Below are positions 52,923 to 63,198 of a stretch of 64,000 nucleotides of DNA, piece after piece (the stretch's first letter is position 1; every line of letters begins with the position of its first letter). Made by a program: the position numbers and the translations under genes. Source of the stretch: Pseudonocardia sp. TRM90224 (GTDB lineage: Bacteria > Actinomycetota > Actinomycetes > Mycobacteriales > Pseudonocardiaceae). Where the stretch lies: assembly GCF_021245725.1 (NCBI RefSeq), contig NZ_JAJGSX010000001.1:434001-498000 (forward strand). The letters run 5' to 3'. Under the pieces are notes generated by a model, which did no database searches, was not told the origin of the DNA, and saw nothing but the letters and a program-made list of their open reading frames with translations.

Positions 52923-53795
52923 TCAGCCGGCGCGCTGCGCCGGGGCGTCCAGGAGCTGCTGGAGCCTGCGCAGCTCGATGTCGCGCTGCGCCATCCCGGC
53001 CTCCGCGGCAGCGAGCAGGGTGCGTGACTGCTCCCGCTGGCTGCCGACGGCCCGCACGGAGCAGATGACGAACGGGACGGCCGCGAGCAACAGCATCGCG
53101 ACGGCGCCCAGCTCCATCGCCGCGACCAGCGGAGACCGCAGCCCGGGCGTTGTCGCGGCGTCGACGATCCGCACGGCGTTGGCGGCGCTCAGCGTCGCGA
53201 ACGCGAGGCCGGCGTGGCGCAGCAGCGGACGGTCGGCGATCGCACCCACGTACAGCAGCACGACCCCGGCCGCGCCCGCACCCGACCACGCGACGAGATC
53301 CGCGGCGGCGACCACGAGCAGCGACGGCACGAGCTGTGGGGCGACCAGCGCGGTGAGCGTCGCGGCTCCGGTGCCACCGGCGACGACCGCCAGCACGCCC
53401 AGCGCCGCGGCACGGTCGCGGCGGCGGTCGGCCGAGCCGCGCACGGCGAGCGCCAGCAGCCCGACGACACCGAGCACGGCGATGCTGCCGCCGAGCGCCT
53501 GGAACCCTTCCGCCTCGGCGCCGAGCGCCTGCAGGAGCAGCGCGATGCCGGTGTAGACGCCGACGGCGGCGGCGACCCGCCGCGCCATGCGGTCGCCGGT
53601 GACCCACGCGGCGACGCCGAGCAGGGTCGTCGCCGCGACACCGGCCGCGAACGCGAGCACGCCGAGCTGCGTCACGTCGACACCGCCGAAGCCGGCGGTG
53701 ATCCGGTTGACGACCACCCAGGTGGCGCCGACCAGAGCGAGCTGGACGAACAACTCGATGACCGGACGACTGCGTCCGGCGGTATTGCTGGCCAC
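52923..53795 (-). CDS. Polytopic membrane protein with short C-terminal coiled coil
   Basis: A 290-residue protein with roughly eight hydrophobic helices in the first 240 residues and a cytoplasmic tail containing QREQSRTLLAAAEAGMAQRD and ELRRLQQLLD, likely a coiled coil. This resembles the sensor part of a histidine kinase without the kinase domain, but the gene ends there and no kinase follows. The GTG at 53795 is preferred because AAGGGG precedes it. The function is unknown. Confidence 0.72.
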   Translation of the reverse strand: MASNTAGRSRPVIELFVQLALVGATWVVVNRITAGFGGVDVTQLGVLAFAAGVAATTLLGVAAWVTGDRMARRVAAAVGVYTGIALLLQALGAEAEGFQALGGSIAVLGVVGLLALAVRGSADRRRDRAAALGVLAVVAGGTGAATLTALVAPQLVPSLLVVAAADLVAWSGAGAAGVVLLYVGAIADRPLLRHAGLAFATLSAANAVRIVDAATTPGLRSPLVAAMELGAVAMLLLAAVPFVICSVRAVGSQREQSRTLLAAAEAGMAQRDIELRRLQQLLDAPAQRAG

Positions 53796-53951
53796 TGCTA
53801 CCCCTTGTACGGACGGGGACGGCGAGCCGCGACGGCAGGCCGGGTGCTTGGGGAGCTTCCACCGACGTGTCGAGTCAAACACTGCGCGTGTTACTGACCA
53901 GATGTTCAGGGCCGATTATCTGACGTAGCAGGTCCGACCCATCACACAGCG

Positions 53952-55577
53952 TCAGATCGTGGCGTCGACGGCGGCGCTGATCGCTGACCGCAGCTCCTCG
54001 TGCGCAGCGCGCAACGTCGCCCGCTCCGCGCGCACCTCCACGAGCCGGACGCCCGCCGCTGGGCCGAGCGCGCTCGGCAGCCCGTCGACGTCCACCACGG
54101 TGTGCGCGACGCCCATCGCCGCGCCGAGCGCCGCCATGTCGACGCGGTGCGGCGTGCCGAACACCCGCTCGAACGCGTGCTCGTGCTCTGCGGCGCCCTG
54201 CTCGAGCAGCCCGAAGATCCCGCCGCCCCCGTCGTTCAGCACCACGATGGTCAGGTCGGGCCGCGGCTCGTCGGGCCCGATCACGAGCCCGGTGGTGTCG
54301 TGCAGCAGCGTCAGGTCGCCGAGCAGCGCGAACGACGGGCCGTCGTGCACGAGCGCGGCCCCGACCGCCGTCGAGACGGTGCCGTCGATGCCGGCGACCC
54401 CGCGGTTGGAGAGCACCTTCAGGTCGGGCCGCGGCACGGCGGCGAGCGAGACGTCCCGCACCGGGTTCGACGACCCGAGCACGAGCTGCGCCCCCGCCGG
54501 CAGCGCCGCGACCAGCGCGCGGGCCAGCCGCAGACCGGTCTGCGCCGCCGGGTCGTCGAGCGCGTGGTCGAGCGTCTTGGCCGCCGCGGTGTCGGCGTCG
54601 CGCCAGCGCTGCACCCACGACGGGTCGGGGGCGAGGCGCGGCATCGAGCCGACCGCCCGCACCACGCCCGGCACGTCGTTCCACGGCCCACCCGCGGGGT
54701 CGGCGAGCGCGTAGACGGCGACGTCGGGGTCGGCGAGCAGGCTCTGCACCGGCCGGTGCAGCGTCGGACGACCGGCCACGATCACCTGTGCCGGCTTCGG
54801 CGCGTTGCCCAGCAGCCAGGGGCCGCAGCGCAGCGCGGCCGGCCACAGCGTCGAGGCGGGCTCGGCGATCACCGGTACCGGGGCGTCCAGTTCGGGCGCG
54901 CCGTGCCCCGCGATCACGATCGTCGGCGCCTCGGGGTCGAGCGGAAGCGGCGGCGACGTGCGCGTGGACCGCGCGACCTCGACCCACGGCCCACCGTCGG
55001 CGCGGCCCTCGGGCGCGGAGCCCACGCCGTCGGGCACCAGCGGCTGGGCGAAGGGCATGTTGAGGTGCACGGGACCGGGTGGGCCACCGGTCGATCCCAG
55101 CGCGGCGGCCACGACGCGGTCGACGGCGGAGCGCAACCGCGCGTTCTCCTCCGCCGCGGTGCCGGGTGCGCCGTTGACGGCCAGCCGCACAGCGCCGCCG
55201 AAGATGCCCTGCTGGACGATCGTCTGGCTGGCGCCGGTGCCGACCATCTGCGGCGGCCGGTCGGCCGTCAGCGCGATCAGCGGCACCCCCGCGTACGACG
55301 CCTCCAGCACGGCCGGGTGCAGGTTCGCGACCGCCGTGCCCGAGGTCGTGCAGACCGGGACGGGCCGGCCCGACCGCAGCGCGAGACCCAGCGCGAGGAA
55401 CGCCGCGGTGCGCTCGTCGATCCGGACGTGCAGCCGCAGGCGCCCGCTCGCATCGGCCGCTTGCAGCGCGAACGAGAGCGGCGCGTTGCGGGATCCGGGG
55501 CACAGAACGGCGTCGGTGACGCCACAGCGCACGAGCTCGTCGACGACCACCTCTGCATGCATCGACGACGGGTTCAC
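53952..55577 (-). CDS. menD: SEPHCHC synthase MenD (menaquinone biosynthesis)
   Basis: A 541-residue thiamine-diphosphate enzyme that joins isochorismate and 2-oxoglutarate in menaquinone synthesis. It opens NPSSMHAEVVVDELVRCGVT and then VLCPGSRNAPLSF. It has the catalytic Glu region RIDERTAAFLALGLA (about 53-67) and the ThDP/Mg motif LLGDLTLLHDTTGL through VVLNDGGGGIFG (about 425-465). The GTG at 55577 matches the family start. MenD and DHB synthesis both draw on isochorismate. NDH-2, also in this window, uses menaquinone. Confidence 0.95.
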   Translation of the reverse strand: MNPSSMHAEVVVDELVRCGVTDAVLCPGSRNAPLSFALQAADASGRLRLHVRIDERTAAFLALGLALRSGRPVPVCTTSGTAVANLHPAVLEASYAGVPLIALTADRPPQMVGTGASQTIVQQGIFGGAVRLAVNGAPGTAAEENARLRSAVDRVVAAALGSTGGPPGPVHLNMPFAQPLVPDGVGSAPEGRADGGPWVEVARSTRTSPPLPLDPEAPTIVIAGHGAPELDAPVPVIAEPASTLWPAALRCGPWLLGNAPKPAQVIVAGRPTLHRPVQSLLADPDVAVYALADPAGGPWNDVPGVVRAVGSMPRLAPDPSWVQRWRDADTAAAKTLDHALDDPAAQTGLRLARALVAALPAGAQLVLGSSNPVRDVSLAAVPRPDLKVLSNRGVAGIDGTVSTAVGAALVHDGPSFALLGDLTLLHDTTGLVIGPDEPRPDLTIVVLNDGGGGIFGLLEQGAAEHEHAFERVFGTPHRVDMAALGAAMGVAHTVVDVDGLPSALGPAAGVRLVEVRAERATLRAAHEELRSAISAAVDATI

Positions 55578-55615
55578 GCAACGAGCGTAATCAGAGCCCT
55601 CGGGACACCGTCGGG

Positions 55616-56359
55616 TCAGACCTCTATGAGCTCGAACGCCGTCGCGAGCGTGGCGCCGGGAAGGCGCGCCCCGTTGGCCTCGGCCATGGTGCGCAGGAAC
55701 GTCGCGGGGTCGGCCATCGGCCCGCCGAGCGCGGCGAGGTAGGCCCGGTGCGCCTGGAGCGAGGCCACCCCGCGGTCGAAGACCGCCTCGACGTCCACCG
55801 CGTGCGAGTTGCGCGGCGAGGACGCGACAGCGACCCAGCGGACCCCGCTCCACGGCTCCCCCACCTCGGGGAAGATCCACCGGTTGGCGGCGTCGCGCAC
55901 GGCGTCGATCGCGGCCCGACCGGTGGCGATGTGGTCGGCCATGTTGAGCGCCGTTCCACTGGGCCACGTCTCGCGGTGGTTGCTGGTGATCACCAGCTCG
56001 GGGCGGTGGCGGCGGATCGCGGTCGCGATGTCGCGGCGCAGCGGCACGCCGTACTCGATCAGCCCATCGGGGTGATCGAGGAACTCGACGACGTCGACGC
56101 CCACCTCGGCCGCCGCCGCGATCTGCTCGGCCTCGCGCAGCGGCCCGCACTCGGCCGGCGGGATCGTGTCGATGCCGGCCTCGCCGCGGGTCGCGAGCAG
56201 GTACGTGACGCTGCGGCCCTCGCTCGTCCAGCGCGCGACCGCGGCGGCGCCGCCGTACTCCAGGTCGTCGGGGTGCGCGACGACCACCAGCGCACGCTGC
56301 CAGTCGTCGGGCATGGGCTCGTACGGGGCTCCTGGTTCCACGGATGCATCTAACGGCAT
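55616..56359 (-). CDS. PIG-L family deacetylase (MshB/Mca-like)
   Basis: A 247-residue LmbE/PIG-L zinc deacetylase with the canonical motif [14 protein letters not shown] (about 26-39), [21 protein letters not shown] (the usual second motif, residues about 58-78) and the His ligand region [17 protein letters not shown]. Close families include the mycothiol enzymes MshB and Mca, but the distinguishing residues cannot be judged here. It lies upstream of menD on the same strand, separated by 38 bp, so co-transcription is possible. Repeat A9 lies next to its 5' end. Confidence 0.87.
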   Translation of the reverse strand: MPLDASVEPGAPYEPMPDDWQRALVVVAHPDDLEYGGAAAVARWTSEGRSVTYLLATRGEAGIDTIPPAECGPLREAEQIAAAAEVGVDVVEFLDHPDGLIEYGVPLRRDIATAIRRHRPELVITSNHRETWPSGTALNMADHIATGRAAIDAVRDAANRWIFPEVGEPWSGVRWVAVASSPRNSHAVDVEAVFDRGVASLQAHRAYLAALGGPMADPATFLRTMAEANGARLPGATLATAFELIEV

Positions 56360-56381
56360 GCACCTGCCGTTCCGACCCGCC

Positions 56382-56450
56382 AACTTCCCCACCGTTTTGG
56401 GTGGATGCGCGCCGATTCGGCGCGCAAGTGCACAAAACGGTGGGGAAGTC
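56382..56450. repeat. Family A palindromic repeat (A9, CGCG subtype)
   Basis: The inner arms are GGTGGATGCGCG and the complement of TGCACTTGCGCG, as in A2. It lies between two divergent 5' ends (the PIG-L gene and the ABC ATPase gene), so this copy cannot be a normal 3'-end terminator. Confidence 0.85.
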
Positions 56451-56522
56451 GGGTAAACCCCACCTCCGCTCGGGGGCGCATCGGCCTGTTGTGGGGGCCC
56501 GTCCCGGCTGAGATATGTACCC

Positions 56523-57272
56523 ATGACCACCTTTTCGGCTCCCCGCACGGCGCTCGCCGCTGTCGCGCTGCACGGGGTGCGTCGCACCTACGGTGCCGGC
56601 GCTTCCGCCGTCCGCGCCGTCGACGATGTGAGCGTCGAGTTCCCGCGCGGTACGTGGACGGCCGTCATGGGCCCATCCGGATCCGGCAAGTCCACCCTCC
56701 TGCACTGCGCCGCCGGCCTCGAACGGGTCGACGCGGGCCGCGTGCTGCTCGGCGACACCGACCTGACGACCGCGAGCGACGACCAGCTCACGCAGCTGCG
56801 CCGCTCGCGCATCGGGTTCGTGTTCCAGAGCTTCAACCTCGTCGGCTCGCTCACCGCGCAGCAGAACGTCGCGCTGCCGCTGCGGCTGGCCGGCTCGTCG
56901 CCGTCGCGCTCGGAGGTGCGGGCGGTGCTCGCGGCCGTCGGGATGGCCGACCGCGCCCGGCACCGGCCGCGCGAACTGTCCGGCGGGCAGCAGCAGCGGG
57001 TGGCGATCGCCCGCGCGATGGTGACCCGCCCCGAGGTGCTCTTCGCGGACGAGCCGACCGGCGCGCTCGACTCCGGATCGGCCCGCACCGTGCTGGCGCT
57101 GATGCGCTCGATGGTCGAAGCGGGCCAGACGATCGTGATGGTCACACACGACCCCGCGGCGGCCGCGAGCGCCGACGCCACCGTGTTCCTGCGCGACGGG
57201 CGGGTCGTCGACCGGCTCATCGGCGCAACGACCCGCGACGTGGCCGACCGCCTCGTCGCGCTGGAGGGCTGA
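56523..57272 (+). CDS. ABC transporter ATP-binding protein (MacB/LolD type)
   Basis: A 249-residue ATPase with Walker [10 protein letters not shown] (50-58), Q-loop [21 protein letters not shown], signature [15 protein letters not shown] (about 155-169), Walker [14 protein letters not shown] and H-loop [10 protein letters not shown]. This set is typical of the MacB/LolD/FtsE class that pairs with FtsX-like permeases. The permease gene follows after three bases. The pair may be an antimicrobial-peptide or lipoprotein exporter; the substrate is unknown. Confidence 0.92.
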   Translation: MTTFSAPRTALAAVALHGVRRTYGAGASAVRAVDDVSVEFPRGTWTAVMGPSGSGKSTLLHCAAGLERVDAGRVLLGDTDLTTASDDQLTQLRRSRIGFVFQSFNLVGSLTAQQNVALPLRLAGSSPSRSEVRAVLAAVGMADRARHRPRELSGGQQQRVAIARAMVTRPEVLFADEPTGALDSGSARTVLALMRSMVEAGQTIVMVTHDPAAAASADATVFLRDGRVVDRLIGATTRDVADRLVALEG

Positions 57273-57275
57273 CCG

Positions 57276-59180
57276 GTGTTGCGCCTCTCGTGGTCGTCGT
57301 TCGTGGAGCGCTGGGCGCTCTTCGTCGGCGCTCTGGTGACGGTCTGCTTCGGCGTCGCGCTCGTCCAGTCGTCGCTGCTGGTGCTGATCTCGGCGGCGAC
57401 GTACCAGCTGCCGGCGGATCTCTCCGTGCTCGAAAGGGCCCGCTACGGCGAGGGCACCGCCATCGCGATCACGCTCTCCGCGCTGACGCTCGCGTTCTCG
57501 GCGTTCCTCGCGGTGTTCATCGTCAGCTCGACGTTCGCCTTCACCGTCGCGCAGCGCAGGCGCGATCTCGCGCTGTTGCGGCTGGTCGGCGGTTCCCGCC
57601 GGCAGCTGCACCGGCTGCTGGTCGGTGAGGCGGTGCTGCTCGGCGGGCTCGGCGCGGCCCTCGGCATCCCGGTGGGTCTGGTCGTGATGCGGTTCCAGTC
57701 GGGGCTGCTGACGATGCTCGGGTTCGCGCCGCCCGGGTTCGCTGCCGAGTGGCGCAACTGGATCCTCGGGGTCTCGGCGGGGGTCGGGATCGGTGTCGCG
57801 CTGGCCGGTGTGCTGGTCGCGGCCAGTCGGGCGGCCCGGGTGCAGCCGTTGGAGGCGCTGCGCGACACCGGCGAGTCGGCCCGCGTCATGACGGTCGGCC
57901 GCTGGGTGATCGCCGGGGTGTTCGCGGCCGGTGCGATCGCGCTGGTCGTGCTCGCGCCGATCGGTGGCGCGGGCGGTGCCCCGCCGATGGCGATCAACGC
58001 GGCGCTGTGCGCCTCGGTCGCGATGAGCGCGATCAGCCCCGTGCTCGTGCCGGTCGTCTCGCGGCTGCTGCCGAGCGGCGCCGGCGTCATCACCGGGCTG
58101 GCCGGCGCGAACCTGCGCGACGGCGTGCGGCGCAGCGCGGCGACGGCAGCGCCGTTGATCGTGCTGGTCGGGCTGGTGCTGGGGCAGTCGGTGGCGCTGG
58201 CGTCCTTCGCCTCGGCCGGCGAGCTGGACCAGCGCGCCAGCACCGTCGCCGACCTCGTCGTCGAGGCCGACGGTCCGGTCGGGCCCCGGGTGGCCGCGGT
58301 GGCGGGCGTCGCGGCGCACTCGACGGAGGTCGAGGTGCCGGTGACGGTGACCTTCACCTACGACGACGACGTGGACGTCGAAGGCGGCAGCGGGCTCGTC
58401 GTCGACCCGGTCGCCTACGCCCGGTTCCACCCCGGCACCGACGCCGTCGCAGGGCTGGGCGGGAACGCCGTGGTCGCGGGCCCCGGCCGGGGCGCCGGGA
58501 CGCCGGGGAGCTCCGGCGAGCTGCGGATCGGCGACACGGCGGCGGGTCCGCTGCACGTGGTGGCCGAGGTGCCCTCGCGCACCGGTGGCGGCGCGGACCT
58601 GCTCCTGCCCGGCGCGCTCGTGCCTGCGGACCTGCTCGCCCAGGCGCCGTCCCGGACGTTCGTCGAGCTGTTGCCGGGGGCCGACCCGGCCACGGTGGCC
58701 GGCGCGCTGGCCGGGATCGGCGAGGTGAGCACGCTCGACGCGTGGGCGTCCCGCGACGCCGCGGCGCGCAACGCGACCAGCATCAGCATCTTCCTGGTCG
58801 TGATGGGTCTCGGTGCCGCGTACGCGGTGATCGGCGTGATCAACGCGGGGGTGATAGGCGCGGCGGCGCGGCGCACGGAGTTCGCGGTGCTGCGCTCGAC
58901 CGGGCTGACCAGGATGCAGGTCGTGCGGGCCGCGCTGGTCGAGTCGCTCGCCGTCACGGGCATCGGGCTGCTGCTCGGCGTCGGCGCGGCCGCGGGCACG
59001 TTCGTCGCGGTGGCGATGAGCACCGCGGCGATGATCGGGATCCCGACGATCACCGTGCCGTGGGCGTTCGTGATCGCCGTCGGGGTGGGCGCCGTCGCGA
59101 TCTGCGGGGTGACGAGCGTCATCACGACGGTCGCCGGCACCCGCGGGAACCCGGTTTCGCTGCTGGCCGCCCGCGAGTGA
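57276..59180 (+). CDS. FtsX-like ABC transporter permease
   Basis: A 634-residue permease with a doubled FtsX layout. Membrane helices lie at about 15-40, 70-95, 125-150, 165-190, 215-235, 290-315 and, in the C-terminal FtsX domain, near 510-535, 560-590 and 600-620. [23 protein letters not shown] and [19 protein letters not shown] are the two coupling-helix regions. A large extracytoplasmic domain (about 320-500) lies between. GTG start. It is co-transcribed with the ATPase, and no sensor kinase is adjacent. Confidence 0.92.
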   Translation: MLRLSWSSFVERWALFVGALVTVCFGVALVQSSLLVLISAATYQLPADLSVLERARYGEGTAIAITLSALTLAFSAFLAVFIVSSTFAFTVAQRRRDLALLRLVGGSRRQLHRLLVGEAVLLGGLGAALGIPVGLVVMRFQSGLLTMLGFAPPGFAAEWRNWILGVSAGVGIGVALAGVLVAASRAARVQPLEALRDTGESARVMTVGRWVIAGVFAAGAIALVVLAPIGGAGGAPPMAINAALCASVAMSAISPVLVPVVSRLLPSGAGVITGLAGANLRDGVRRSAATAAPLIVLVGLVLGQSVALASFASAGELDQRASTVADLVVEADGPVGPRVAAVAGVAAHSTEVEVPVTVTFTYDDDVDVEGGSGLVVDPVAYARFHPGTDAVAGLGGNAVVAGPGRGAGTPGSSGELRIGDTAAGPLHVVAEVPSRTGGGADLLLPGALVPADLLAQAPSRTFVELLPGADPATVAGALAGIGEVSTLDAWASRDAAARNATSISIFLVVMGLGAAYAVIGVINAGVIGAAARRTEFAVLRSTGLTRMQVVRAALVESLAVTGIGLLLGVGAAAGTFVAVAMSTAAMIGIPTITVPWAFVIAVGVGAVAICGVTSVITTVAGTRGNPVSLLAARE

Positions 59181-59208
59181 ACCGCGGCCCGCTACCGTTC
59201 GTCCCGAT

Positions 59209-60852
<1,644 letters not shown>

Positions 60853-60867
60853 TCGTTGCTGGAGTAG

Positions 60868-61173
60868 TTACTGGGGGACCTGGTCCTGCTGCCCGATCGC
60901 GAACCTGAGCTCCTCGGCGCCGTCAGGACCCTCCATGGGCTGGACGTCGAGCACCTTGTCTTCCAGCACTTCGGCCGCGGCGGGCTCCAGGAACACGGAG
61001 ACGCCTTCACCTGCGAGAACGACGTCGTCCTCGGCCGGCTGGCCGGCTAGCGAGAGTTCGAGGCCCTGCTCGGGCTGGGGGGCGGCGATGCGCAGTCCGC
61101 CGCCTTCGGGCAGCTCCGCATCGGTGGTCAGCGACTTGATGGCTTCGGCCGCGAGATCGGTGATTGCCAACAT
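60868..61173 (-). CDS. HesB/IscA-like fold protein lacking cysteines
   Basis: A 101-residue protein resembling the HesB-like Fe-S cluster biosynthesis domain: MLAITDLAAEAIKSLTTDAE, then GGLRIAAPQPEQGLELSLAG and a C-terminal VLDVQPMEGPDGAEELRFA. It has no cysteine at all, so it cannot bind an Fe-S cluster as A-type carriers do. This cysteine-free type is common in actinobacteria and of unknown role. The ATG at 61173 marks the start of homology. It is convergent with the ABC-F gene. Confidence 0.83.
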   Translation of the reverse strand: MLAITDLAAEAIKSLTTDAELPEGGGLRIAAPQPEQGLELSLAGQPAEDDVVLAGEGVSVFLEPAAAEVLEDKVLDVQPMEGPDGAEELRFAIGQQDQVPQ

Positions 61174-61233
61174 GCCGCGCCACGTTAGGGGCACTGGACC
61201 GATCCCGCAGGATGGAGCGGCGGGCCGGCCCCG

Positions 61234-61302
61234 AAGTTCCCCACCGTTTTGGGTGGATGCGCGCCGATCTGGCGCGCATGTGCCCAAAACGGTGGGGAAG
61301 TT
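61234..61302. repeat. Family A palindromic repeat (A10, CGCG subtype)
   Basis: The arms are GGTGGATGCGCG and the complement of GGCACATGCGCG, the mirror arrangement of A6. It ends seven bases before the stop of the aldo/keto reductase gene on the minus strand. Confidence 0.85.
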
Positions 61303-61308
61303 GGCGCC

Positions 61309-62136
61309 TCAGCCGAAGGTTTCGGGGTCCGGGCCGAGCCGCGTGCCGTTCTCCAAGGTCGAGATCGTCGCGACGTCGTCGGCGCTCAGCTCGAAGTCGA
61401 AGATCTCGGTGTTCTCCTTGATCCGCGACGGCGTGACCGACTTCGGGAACACGATGTTGTCGAGCTGGAGGTGCCAGCGCAGCACGACCTGGGCGGGCGT
61501 CTTGCCGTACTTCTCCGCGAGCTCGACGACGATCTTCTCGCCGAGCAGGTCGCGGCCCTTGCCGATGGGGCTCCACGCCTCCGTCGCGATGCCGTGCTGG
61601 CGGTGGTAGGCGCGCAGCACGGTCTGCGGCAGGTACGGGTGCAGCTCGATCTGGTTGACCGCAGGCACGGTGCCGGTCTCGGCGGCGAGCCGCTCCAGGT
61701 GCGGCACCTGGAAGTTCGAGACGCCGATCGCGCGCGCCCGGCCGTCGGAGGCGATCTTCTCGAACGCCTTCCACGTCTCGACGAACTGGCCGGCGAAAGC
61801 GCGCGGCCAGTGGATCAGGAACAGGTCGACGGCGTCGAGACCCAGCTTCTGCAGGCTCTCGTCGAACGCGCGGAGCGCCTCGTCGTAGCCCTGCCGGGGA
61901 TTGGCCAGCTTGGTCGTGACGAAGATCTCGTCGCGCGCGAGGCCCGACTCCTTGATGGCCTGCCCGACGCCTTCCTCGTTCGCGTAGCCCTGGGCGGTGT
62001 CGATGTGGCGGTAGCCCGCGTCGAACGCGGTCCGCACGATCTGCGCGGTCTCGGCCGGCGGGACCTGGAAGACCCCGAAGCCGAGCTGTGGGATCTCGAC
62101 GCCGTTGTTCAGACGGATGACAGAGACATCAGACAT
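61309..62136 (-). CDS. Aldo/keto reductase (2,5-diketogluconate reductase-like)
   Basis: A 275-residue NADPH-dependent aldo/keto reductase of the AKR5 type. It has RLNNGVEIPQLGFGVFQV, AFDAGYRHIDTAQGYANEEG with catalytic Asp and Tyr (about 42-60), TTKLANPRQGYDEA with catalytic Lys, LFLIHWPRA with His, and GVSNFQVPHLERL. The end LENGTRLGPDPETFG is typical. The ATG at 62136 fits the family start. It is downstream of and tandem to the patatin gene, with a 37-bp gap. Confidence 0.92.
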   Translation of the reverse strand: MSDVSVIRLNNGVEIPQLGFGVFQVPPAETAQIVRTAFDAGYRHIDTAQGYANEEGVGQAIKESGLARDEIFVTTKLANPRQGYDEALRAFDESLQKLGLDAVDLFLIHWPRAFAGQFVETWKAFEKIASDGRARAIGVSNFQVPHLERLAAETGTVPAVNQIELHPYLPQTVLRAYHRQHGIATEAWSPIGKGRDLLGEKIVVELAEKYGKTPAQVVLRWHLQLDNIVFPKSVTPSRIKENTEIFDFELSADDVATISTLENGTRLGPDPETFG

Positions 62137-62173
62137 GCTGTGTTTGTACCCGCTATCGAGGGGTTCGATAGCG

Positions 62174-63010
62174 TCAGCCCGCCCACACCCGGGTGATCTC
62201 GTCGAGCGCGGAGGCCGCCTGCGCACGCCCCGCGCGCGCCGACGCGGCCCGCTGGGCGGGGTCCAGGACGTTGCGACCGATGGCGCGCAGCGCGTCGGCG
62301 TCGGGGCTCAGCAGCGCCACATGCGCCGTCCGGCGCAGCTCGGCCACCTGCACGTCGGCGCCGATCATCGGCCCGATCCCGCGGGTCAGCGGGGCCAGCA
62401 CGACCACCCGCTCGTACCCGGCGGCAAGATCGGCGTTCACCGGCGAGCGGACCCCGCCGTCGATGTAGCGGCGACCGCCGGCCGTCACCGGCGGCCACAC
62501 GCCCGGCACGGCGCAGCTCGCCGCTACGGCGTCGACGAGCCCCACCCCGGAGTTGCGGTCGAACACCGTGGCCGCGCCGGTCTGCGCGTCCACAGCGGTG
62601 ATCTTCAGCGCGCGCTGCGGCCACTCGCGCACGGGCAGCCGCCCCGCGACGACGGCCTTGCGCTCCTCCTCGGGCACGGTCGACGTCCGCAGCGCGACCC
62701 GTCCGATCCGCGCCCGGACCCGCTCAGGGGCCCGTGGGCCGATCATGCTGAGCGCGAGCTTCAGCATGATCGCCTTGCCGAGCGCCGCGGCGATCTCACC
62801 GTCGGCAGGGCGCAGCTGGGCGCTGTAGCGCTCCTCGACGTCCACCCCGATCGTGATCTGCGCCCCGACCACCGAGCCCGCCGAGGTGCCGACGACGAGA
62901 TCGGCCCCGGTCAGGTCGAGCCCGAGGGACTTGAGCCCGGACAGCATGCCCAACTCCCACGCGACGCCGGTGATCCCGCCACCACCGAGCACGAGCGCAC
63001 GATCACCCAT
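62174..63010 (-). CDS. Patatin-like phospholipase / acyl hydrolase
   Basis: A 278-residue patatin-family lipid acyl hydrolase with oxyanion loop LGGGGITGVAWE (8-19), nucleophile elbow VVGTSAGSVVG (Ser at about 43) and catalytic Asp in RYIDGGVRSPVNAD (near 184). The catalytic dyad is complete. It has no signal peptide, so it acts in the cytoplasm. ATG start. It lies in tandem upstream of the aldo/keto reductase gene. Confidence 0.9.
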   Translation of the reverse strand: MGDRALVLGGGGITGVAWELGMLSGLKSLGLDLTGADLVVGTSAGSVVGAQITIGVDVEERYSAQLRPADGEIAAALGKAIMLKLALSMIGPRAPERVRARIGRVALRTSTVPEEERKAVVAGRLPVREWPQRALKITAVDAQTGAATVFDRNSGVGLVDAVAASCAVPGVWPPVTAGGRRYIDGGVRSPVNADLAAGYERVVVLAPLTRGIGPMIGADVQVAELRRTAHVALLSPDADALRAIGRNVLDPAQRAASARAGRAQAASALDEITRVWAG

Positions 63011-63046
63011 GCCCCGATACTCGCACCGACGCCGTCCCGCCCGCCG

Positions 63047-63115
63047 AATCTCCCCACCGTTTTGGGTGGATGCGCGCTCCACGGCCGCGCATCCACCCAA
63101 AACGATGGGGAAGTT
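63047..63115. repeat. Family A palindromic repeat (A11, CGCG subtype)
   Basis: The inner arms are GGTGGATGCGCG and its exact complement, making this the perfect reference copy of the CGCG subtype. The right outer stem has one change (CGATGGGG). It lies 14 bp from A12. Confidence 0.87.
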
Positions 63116-63128
63116 GGACGACGAGTAG

Positions 63129-63198
63129 AACGTCCCCACCGTTTTGCCTACCCACACACCCAAAACGGTGTGCAGGTTGGCAAAACGGTGGGGAAGTT
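63129..63198. repeat. Family A palindromic repeat (A12, CAC subtype)
   Basis: The arms are CCTACCCACAC and the complement of CCAACCTGCAC. It ends at the base before the stop codon of the Fe-S oxidoreductase gene on the minus strand. It forms a tandem pair with A11, one of each subtype, like A1 and A2. Confidence 0.86.

Noticed and set aside
52923..53795. Membrane protein as a histidine kinase
   Set aside because: It ends after a short coiled coil, and no H-box or ATPase domain follows in any frame.
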